Below are positions 57,101 through 64,000 of a stretch of DNA of 64,000 nt, piece by piece. The notes below the pieces were generated by a model that saw only the letters and a program-made list of their open reading frames with translations, was not told where the DNA came from and searched no databases. Positions within the stretch are counted from its first letter, which is position 1, and each line of letters starts with the position of its first letter. The DNA comes from Chamaelirium japonicum (taxonomy: Eukaryota; Streptophyta; Magnoliopsida; Liliales; Melanthiaceae): NCBI GenBank assembly GCA_947650365.1, contig OX393554.1, positions 35,497,137 through 35,561,136 of the forward strand, in the 5' to 3' direction. A program made the position numbers and the translations under genes.

Positions 57101-60100
57101 CATTACATGTAAGTATGACTGTCTATCAGACTTTAGCAGACTAAAGGGTTTGACGAAGTGCTGGGGTTAGGTATCTTGAGTCTGTATGAAGGAAATATTA
57201 GATGGAGTAGGAGAGGGTGAGATATTTTGTGTTGTATTGTGCTCTATATATGCTAGTGTCCTTGGTTACAAGTCAAACTAGTAAGAGAAGAATGAAAGTT
57301 GAAAGGTATAGTGAATAATAACCTTAATAACCAAATTAAAACAAACATTGAAATGACATTTTAAATATAAATTTCTAAAAGTAAATAAGAAGATAAATAT
57401 CTAAAAACAAAGTTATTTTGTGTGGGTGACAATCTCGCCGGCGTGGGTGAGGGTGTTGTATGTGTGTAGTGTGTAGGTGTATGCATGCATGCATGCATGT
57501 TGAGGTGGTGTTGGTGATGATCTAGCTAGCCCGGGTGAGGGTGATGATCCAGCTGGTGTGGGTGAGGGTGGTGATGGCTTCGCTAGAGAAACTCAGTGTG
57601 TGTGTGTGTGTGTGTGCAAGCATGTTGAGGTGGTGTTGGTGATGATCCAACCGGTGCAGGTGACGGTGGTGGTGAGAAGTGATGGGTAATGTTCTAGTCG
57701 GAGTGGGTGAGGGTGTTGATGGCTCCGCTAGGGAAACCCATTATGTGTGTGCGTGTGTGTGTTGTGTGTATTGGTGATAATCCAGCTAGCGCGGGTGAGG
57801 GTGGTGGTGTGGAGGTGATGGGTGATGATACAGCCTGCGCGGGTGAGGAGGTGATGGGTGATGATCCAGCCGGCGTGGTTGAGGGTGGTGGTGGATCCGC
57901 TAGGGAAACCCATTGTGTGTGTCAATGTGTGCATTGTGTGTGTGTTTGAGAGAGAGAACCTTAAACTAGACGATGCTACACACCGAGGAGTTGAACACTT
58001 GATCGTGAGAGAAACCCATTGTAAGTGAGAGAGAGAGAGAGAGAACCTTAAACTGGACGATGCTACACACAGAGGAGGTGAACACCTGATCGTGAGAGAA
58101 ACCCATTGCGTGTGTGTGAGAGAGAGAGAGAGAGAGACAGCAATACTAAAATTGAAACCCATTGATAAAGAGAGAGGTAAACAGTGCACTACTAAATTTG
58201 AAACCCATTAAGAGAGAGAGAGAGAGATACCCATTGTGATATAGTGAACCATGATGTGTGTGAGAGAGAGAGAGAGAGACCTATCGTGGGTACCCGGCAA
58301 AGCAGATTGGGCGGTGGGTAGCAGAAGATAGGAGAGGAAGAGAGATATGGAGAGATTGAGTTCATGCTAATCTTTGCAACGGATTTAGTTTCAGTTCAGT
58401 AATACATAATCTATTGGGAAACCAAATTAGTTTCTTAGAGTTGTACGCGATGTGAGACGTGATGTTTTTTGTTTTTTTCTTCTCTGTTTTTTTGTTGGAC
58501 GTGGATATCGGTTGTTTGAGGGATGTGGTGCTTGTTTGTTTAATAGAGCGACACGTGGATGGTCTGGTTGCTTGACGCTGCTACTTTAGTTATTTAGTAT
58601 AGATTGAATGAAGTTGAGGTTGGATTAATTATTTGATATCTGTATTGTTATGGGATGATTTGTTGTTGACTTTGCTTTTAAATCACAATTGTGTGGAGTG
58701 GGCGTTGGATTAATAGTTTGCTGTCATAATTTCCCTAGGAACTTATTTGATGTTGGGTTGGTAGAAGTTAACTAGTTCTTTAGGTCCTTGATAATTGTCT
58801 ATATCTATAGGTGACAGATTTTTTTGGAAGTAGTCCTTCAAACTGATTGATCTATTTTGGGCTTGTTTAGATTGTGTATGTTTTCCTCGGGTAACCTAGG
58901 TATAAACCTCTTGGTGGTTGTCTTTTCATTGGAGACTTCGAGATTCAGGTTATGTATTCATGGTTACGTATCTATTGAAGTATGGATGGGTCATATTTAT
59001 ATGACTTCTACTTGGCTGACCTGCGGATGTAGCCCCCTGCCCTTCCATGCTCAGCCACACGAATGCAAAACAAAAAAAAGAAGATGGGCCGTATGCCTAC
59101 GTGCGAATGAATAAAAAAATTCCTACCAATTAAAAAATTGATTCAAAACATAAGCAGTTCAACCAATTATTTATCTCAACACTTCGTTTAATAAATTTTT
59201 AATCATCCTCTATTAGTAGAAAGCACTCTTTTCTTTTTTTTCTTCAATTTTTAGGTGTGTGTCACTCTATGTGTGCATGCGTGCGTGTGCACGCTCCTGT
59301 GGATGAGATAATTAGTAAATTTTTACTGATCATGTAGAAGAAAGATTGTACTGAGTAACTTATCTCATGTTCCACGGCTCAGTTTCCCAAAAACCCTCCT
59401 TGATATTGAATGAGAAACAAAGGGAAACAAAGGAACTCCTAAGAATACAAGACTCATGCCTGACATCTTCTAACAACACATGACTATGGAAATAGCCCAA
59501 GTACAGCTACTCTGCTTAAGACACCCCACCCCCCTCACTGTTTGCAGTTACACCATTGATTTTATTTTTCAGGGTTCCTTTTCGAGAATTAAGCCAATGC
59601 TTCTTTATCAAAATTTCTTGCTGATGCCTGTCGGTTTGGTAGGGCAATCAGGCTACTGTCCCACTCATCTACAACCCCATCTTCCTTCTGGCTCCATATC
59701 TTGCCAAATTCCTTCCAAGACCTATTGTTCTGAATCCCCATCATAGCAAGCCTCTACTCTCCACTTGGTTACAACTAATAGTTGTTCCCTATGACAAATA
59801 GACAACCTTTTGGGTCTGGACTGTAATTTCCGAGTTGGCTAGCGCCACCAACCAACGGGCACCTACTTGTATTTGTATCTTATGATTCTTATCACTAGCT
59901 TGGCAATGATCATATTCAGGCTGGTCCTTTTTAGATGCAATCTGACACAATAATCCTACTTAAAACCATGGAATTATGTTGCATTTCTATTTTGCATCTT
60001 TCTTTGCAGCATATGTATGTTGATTTGTTTTTGTGCTTACCAATTATTGAAGCCTAATTGCAACAGTTACTGAAGCATAATGCTAATGATTGATTTGCAG

Positions 60101-62454
60101 GAGTGTCATGGACTGAGGAAGAACACCGAATGTTTTTAGTTGGATTGCAAAAGCTTGGCAAAGGTGACTGGCGAGGGATAGCTCGTAACTACGTGGTATC
60201 AAGGACACCTACTCAGGTTGCCAGTCATGCCCAGAAGTACTTTATTCGTCAGACAAATGCAAGCAGAAGAAAGAGAAGGACCAGTCTCTTTGATATGGTG
60301 CCCGATGAAGTTAGTCTCTCTCTCCCTCTCTCTCTCTCATTTAATTTCTTATTATTGATGGTAACATTTGGAGTAGCAATAGAAATGAACCCAAAATTTC
60401 GTAAGGGTATGAAGCCACTTATACAGACTCTGAAAGTAAGGTTATACCACAGTTGGGTGCATGTATAAACACTATACAGTAAATCGCAGATGTACACTGT
60501 TATTGTTGCATATTCTTACGGAGAATACTGATTAGGTGCTACCATATGGCCGCTACTATCTTCAAACACCCTCAAATTCTGGGCCAACACCAAGAGTTTG
60601 CCAAAAAAATAAAGGGTGACTTAGCCTTAAGTCCTTTTAGCATATGCTATATTAGCTAAAAGACAGGCTATGTTTTAATATTGCACCAAGTCCCTTCCGA
60701 ACATTGCGTGCTATAGCAAGTCCCTCGTATTTATTTACCCCCTCACGTGCTCCAGAATGAGTATCCATTCACTGGTTGACACTGTATGTAGTTGTTGCTA
60801 CAGTGATTTCACTGTATCTGCTACAGTGATTTCACTGTAGCTGCTACAGTGAAATCACTGTCCAAGAGTATCAATTGCTGGAGGGGCAGTTTTGTATCCT
60901 TTAGCTTAAATAAAGACCTGTGGAGGGATTTAGGACGAATTAATCCAAAAATAAAAGATGAAATAAGCACACTGCACTACTTTAGCTCAAACAAATGCAA
61001 AAAGAGCCAAGCAGACAACATAACTAACGAGAGATTGGATTTCAGGAATATATATAGAAAAATTCTAGTCAAAGAGAGTGTTTGTTGTCGCAAACCAACC
61101 GATAGGACTGAAAAAATAAACAGGACAAACATGTCTATATAAAGGTGGCTTGCATGCAAGGTCCACATGATCAAATGAAATGAAGCTCAAAGTATGTTTA
61201 AACACAATAAGAATCCTTCACATGTTGATTGAAATGACAACTAATGATCCGGCATGATGTCCGGTAGCTTTATGTGGCGATACTAACAATATAAATAATC
61301 TTCCGACTGCTATGTTGATAAGTTAGAAATGACTAATTCGGGTCGGAGAAATTATGTGTGATAACCGGTCGCAGCCTTTAATTACTGAAAGGGTATCCTT
61401 TCTCTTTTTTTTTGTGTGGAACCAATAATGATACATCGAATCCTGATTCGCTTGCGATTATATTATTGAACTATGACTTATGGGGATCAGATTCATCTGT
61501 GTTTCTCAAATATCGTTCGGATCCTTGACTGTGAGCCTCATAATATGTACGCCATAAGATCATTACGGTATTTTCAACTGTGTGAACTGGAGATGATCTT
61601 ATCATTATTTGATGATTTCAATCTACTTTAGATGCACCTCGGTAACCCCTATTACCTTTCAACTCAACCTATCCATATGATGCGATTTTCATGGGACAAG
61701 TAAGATTGTTGACTAATTAGAAGTTGGTGAGCATGGTTTGAAAACTCAGCCGATACCGAGTTGTACCGGCCAGTACAACTCTGTCCGGGCCTAAACCGTG
61801 CCAATTCCACCCCTGAAATCGATACCTGCATGAAACATGATTAAAAGGTCAGGATATTCGAGATCATGTAAATTTTTATATTTGGCTCATGCATTCTGCA
61901 ATGTGATTCTCAGCAGATATAAGAACGAGTTTTACACTTATACCTGTCAAATTAATTTTGTTTTTTTGTGTTTTTTTCAGCCTCTGGATCCACAGCTCTC
62001 TTCCATGAGCCATCAAGAACCAGAGACACAAGGCAGCTGCCCACTGCCACTGCCTGCACTTCCGGCTCTTGACGAGGACCGTGCACCGATGGATTCCACT
62101 ACAGACGTGGCTGGAGCTGTTCCGAATTCGGAAACTGCACAGTACAATTACCCTGTGATAGTCCCTGCCTTTTTTCCGCCGTTCTTTCCTTGCCCTGTCC
62201 CGTTCTGGCCTGGTTACTGTGCCGCTGGTGTTGTGGAGAAGAAGGCGCATGAGATCGTTAAGCCGATGGCGATGCATCCAAAGGCCCCGATCATGATCGA
62301 TGATCTCAGGGGCATGTCACAACTGAGCCTGGGAGAACCCGGTCGGGACACGAGGCCTCCGTTCCTGTCGCCAAAGCTGCCTGATGGCTCAGACAGGCAA
62401 TCCGCCTTCCATTCCAGCACAGCTCCTTCCAATCGCTCCATCTCTGCAGTCTAA
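49441..62454 (+). CDS. MYBS3: 1R-MYB transcription factor with CCHC knuckle and SHAQKYF motif (MYBS3-like)
   Basis: Exons 49441-49714, 60101-60309 and 61981-62454 join in matching phases (1, then 0) to 318 aa. Intron 1 is 10,386 bp and intron 2 is 1,671 bp. An N-terminal zinc knuckle CX2CX4HX4C (Cys5, Cys8, His13, Cys18; [16 protein letters not shown]) is followed by [20 protein letters not shown]. The MYB repeat is at residues 92-142: [20 protein letters not shown], Trp95, Trp115, then SHAQKYF at 133-139 in place of the third Trp, and a basic RRKRR tail. The C-terminus keeps [31 protein letters not shown] and RQSAFH, as in rice MYBS3. Family members bind the TATCCA/I-box-like DNA element and repress alpha-amylase and other genes in sugar, cold and senescence responses. 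The second ATG (49444) is an equal start candidate. An LSLNL-type EAR motif near the end of rice MYBS3 is not seen here (FLSPKLP instead). Confidence 0.93.
49715..53646 (+). other. First third of MYBS3 intron 1
   Basis: AT-rich. A frame at 50281-50604 (107 aa) contains the word [14 protein letters not shown], and its DNA partly repeats 50240-50275. No domain is known and it is on the sense strand of the intron, so I do not call it a gene. The coding-like scrap at 52613 is listed separately. Confidence 0.5.
52630..52872 (+). pseudogene. Unidentified coding-like scrap in MYBS3 intron 1
   Basis: About 80 codons read [20 protein letters not shown], then [20 protein letters not shown] and [16 protein letters not shown], ending in a hydrophobic stretch ([13 protein letters not shown]). 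The composition looks like a real protein, not like random AT-rich sequence. An acceptor-like TTTTTTTTGAGTAAAAG precedes it. I do not recognise the family. It could be one captured exon or an old pseudogene. Confidence 0.35.
53647..54291. mobile_element. hAT-like non-autonomous element 1 in MYBS3 intron 1
   Basis: Element 53655-54283 has ends CTATGAAGCACCGACAC and (inverse) CTAAGAAGCACGGACAC. Target duplication CCCATAGG is at 53647-53654 and 54284-54291. The interior has CGTGTCCG/CGGACACG words at both ends and a TA run. No transposase. Confidence 0.9.
54115..54186. repeat. (TA)n microsatellite
   Basis: About 70 bases of TA repeat inside the hAT-like element. Confidence 0.95.
54381..55730. 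mobile_element. hAT-like element 2, interrupted by element 3
   Basis: The element runs 54389-55722. Ends are CCATGGTTTCAAAACTTGG and the inverse AAGGTTTAAAAACCAGG, with GATACCGAGTC/GACTCAGTATTGG words inside. Flanks GGTCAACA (54381-54388) and CGTCAACA (55723-55730) are an 8-bp duplication with one change. A related end fragment is in intron 2 at 61735. Confidence 0.75.
54623..55652. mobile_element. hAT-like element 3, nested in element 2
   Basis: The element is 54631-55644 (1014 bp). Its perfect 17-bp inverted ends are CAATGTTTAAAAAGGCG. Target duplication GCCCGTAC is at 54623-54630 and 55645-55652. Both subterminal parts are full of GAGGCGTAAGCCTC-type palindromes, which continue as GGCGTACGCC words near 55440-55530. 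No transposase. Confidence 0.92.
55731..57420 (+). other. Middle of MYBS3 intron 1
   Basis: AT-rich, no gene or repeat recognised, short frames only. Confidence 0.5.
57420..58300. repeat. Microsatellite-rich tandem array in MYBS3 intron 1
   Basis: Units containing GATGATCCAGC(C/T)GG(C/T)G(T/C)GGGTGAGGGT recur about seven times up to 57900. They are mixed with GTGTGTGT runs and the phrase GAAACCCATTGTGTGTG. From 57950 on, AACCTTAAACT(A/G)GACGATGC and TGATCGTGAGAGAAACCC units recur with GAGAGAGA runs. Frames such as 57707-57949 are by-products. Confidence 0.8.
58300..60100 (+). other. End of MYBS3 intron 1
   Basis: No gene recognised. It ends in TGATTTGCAG at the acceptor of exon 2 (60091-60100). 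Confidence 0.55.
60788..60862. repeat. Palindromic CTACAGTGATTTCACTGTAG copy in intron 2
   Basis: GCTACAGTGATTTCACTGTA is repeated three times in about 75 bases, self-complementary. Same word as the cluster at 48232-48680. Confidence 0.8.
61733..61830. mobile_element. End fragment of the CATGGTTTYAAAAC element family
   Basis: GCATGGTTTGAAAACTCAGC followed by CGATACCGAGTTGTACCGG matches the left end of the element at 54389. No matching right end is nearby. Confidence 0.55.
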
Positions 62455-62498
62455 CAGAGCTCCAGATGCGGCGGTGCAGTCTAACAAGGCTCCAGACG

Positions 62499-62504
62499 AA
62501 TAAA
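62499..62504 (+). terminator. Candidate polyadenylation signal of MYBS3
   Basis: AATAAA 45 bases after the stop codon, in the right place for a plant near-upstream element. Confidence 0.45.
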
Positions 62505-63254
62505 CTGCGGTTCTGACTTAGGGTTTTATTTTCTTTATTTTTTATTATATAATTACTGGTTTATAGCTAGGATTATTGTAGCGATTTCAATTATCAAAGG
62601 ACTAACTTATTGCTTCCTTCAGAATAATAATTGCAATGTGTTCGATTCGTTATTGGTGATATTTCTATATGAGGGCTGTTACGGTGTGGCATGCAGTGTG
62701 TGCGGTGTTGCACTGCAGCTGTCCAATGCACCGGCGCACGCATCAGGTGCATCGGATGATTTCAATGCGGCACCGCACGCTGTATTTTATCATCTCTCTA
62801 TATTGCTATTTTTTTTTGTACTGTGGATGGTATTTAGTAATGTGTAGAGTGTACCTCTTTTTAAGGTTGATTTGTTTGGTCTCGACTGTCGCTTTGGTCA
62901 AGGGTTTGAATGAATGCGACGGTGTATTTCCTCCAACTCTGTAGTGGAGCGTCGATCCTTGGTCTATCTTGTTTGGGAATAGAATCCCTATAGGTCTAGG
63001 TGCAAGGGTTCCTAACATGGCACCCCCCACTATTGTGAAAACCCCTTCTCTCTCACGCCTTGCTAACACGTGGCAACACAGAGAGACGGAACCGCAACAA
63101 CCTCTCTCTCTCTCTCTCTTTGGAGTGCGGTTTTCGTCAATGCCCCCCGAACCTTTGCACTAGTGCGATCAATAATGTGAAATTTTATACGGTGTGGATC
63201 ATCTGAGGTTATAACCTAAGAAGATCAGATAGGTTAAAGCCACAGTCGTTCGTT
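62505..63254. other. 3' flank of MYBS3, nothing else recognised
   Basis: AT-rich downstream sequence. Overlapping frames at 62638-62944 have no domain. A short TC run lies at 63103-63119. Confidence 0.5.
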
Positions 63255-63962
63255 TAGGGCTGTAGGGGTGTTCATCGGTTCGGGTTGACCCGCCAAACCG
63301 AACCAAACCAGTCTATTTGGTTCGGTTTGGATCGGGTATTTTTGACCGTTCGGTTTGGTTCGGTTCCAAAAAAAAAAAAACCCGCTATGGTCGGTTCGGT
63401 TCTGGGTTGTGAGTTTTTTAACCCGAACCAACCCAACCCGAACCATGGGTACTATAACCTTAGTAGTTACTACTATACAGTGTATAATCTCACTAATATT
63501 GTACATTACATGGTGGTGACCCCAATTACCACCATTCGGTGCATTCAAAACTTTCAAGTATTTAACGGTGTGATGAAACTAAAAAATGAAGGGTGTTACC
63601 CACATAATTACTAGCACCCCCAAATCCCAACTTATGAAATATCTCAAAGTGAAAAATTAAGGGTATTACTAGTAATTCTATAGGGGCAAATAGTAGCACC
63701 CAAAGCTAAAGGCTTAAAAATAAAATCTGAACCAACTCAGCGGCTCAACCATTCACGTCTCACGGTGTGATGACGAACAATTTGAAAGACCCGCAGAACT
63801 GAACCGAACCAAACCGAACTTTTCCGGTTTGGTTTGGTTCGGTTTTTACCAAGAAATGGTTTGGTTCGGTTACATTTTCTAGAGAACCGATCAACTTCAG
63901 TTCGATTCCAAATTTATCAAAAAACCGAACCAACCCGAACCATGAACACCCCTATAGGGCTG
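63255..63962. mobile_element. hAT-like non-autonomous element at the window end
   Basis: Element 63263-63954 (692 bp) has ends TAGGGGTGTTCATCGGTTCG and the inverse TAGGGGTGTTCATGGTTCGG. Perfect target duplication TAGGGCTG is at 63255-63262 and 63955-63962. The subterminal parts repeat GGTTCGGTTTGG/CCAAACCGAACC words. No coding capacity. Confidence 0.92.
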
Positions 63963-64000
63963 TGCGTTTGTCCTTTTTCCCCGACATTTGGGGCGATCCA

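Larger units (their letters stand above)
60310..61980 (+). other. MYBS3 intron 2
   Basis: Contains a TC run just after the donor, the palindromic cluster at 60788-60862 and a MITE end fragment at 61735-61830. It ends in a T-rich tract and CAG at 61978-61980. The open frame at 60103-60468 that runs through the donor would give a truncated MYB protein if the intron were retained. Confidence 0.6.

Overview
This window is plant nuclear DNA. It holds spliced genes with GT-AG introns, plant-only families (LAP6-type polyketide synthase, MYBS3-type MYB, clade-I serine carboxypeptidase-like protein) and dense plant transposons. GC-rich coding exons in AT-rich surroundings suggest a monocot, but this is inference and I cannot name the species.

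Three host genes are supported, with splice phases worked out by hand. (1) A two-exon type III polyketide synthase of the LAP6/PKSA kind (27815-29479, +, 406 aa, sporopollenin pathway). (2) A seven-exon serine carboxypeptidase-like gene (39405-31276, -, 448 aa). Its frame is fully open, but the catalytic Ser is Glu and the catalytic His is Arg, so it looks like a pseudoenzyme or a gene in decay. It lies tail to tail with LAP6. (3) A three-exon CCHC-knuckle/SHAQKYF MYB repressor, MYBS3-like (49441-62454, +, 318 aa), with a first intron of 10.4 kb. All other coding-like frames are transposon genes, gene scraps carried by transposons, or frames produced by repeats.

Layout: 1-5.1 kb is a possible old LTR element, a CACTA end and a 2.3-kb degenerate AT-rich tandem array. 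5.1-6.6 kb holds a decayed Ty3-type gag on the minus strand. 6614-26255 is one large LTR element with no recognisable pol (target duplication GTGCC). Its gag frame is split by a second, younger LTR element at 11079-19148 (duplication GCCAC). The inner element carries its own gag, several minisatellites and scraps of host genes: the AT-hook part of an AHL gene and a short sterol-methyltransferase-like piece. 26.3-31.2 kb holds MITEs, LAP6 and a 357-bp TRIM.

31.3-39.4 kb is the SCPL gene, whose introns hold a second TRIM (with a MITE inside it) and a crowd of fold-back elements, two of them nested. About 110 bp upstream of its start codon a 5.8-kb hAT element (39524-45334, duplication TTTGGAAG) carries a ruined transposase and a LINE. 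45.3-49.4 kb is mostly unassigned sequence with palindromic repeats. In the first intron of the MYB gene lie three hAT-like non-autonomous elements, one nested in another, and a microsatellite-rich array. A further hAT-like element ends the window (63263-63954).

The genes do not form an obvious pathway. The main interest is the triad-less SCPL gene, the hAT insertion that separates it from its ancestral upstream sequence, and the nested LTR pair that carries host gene fragments.
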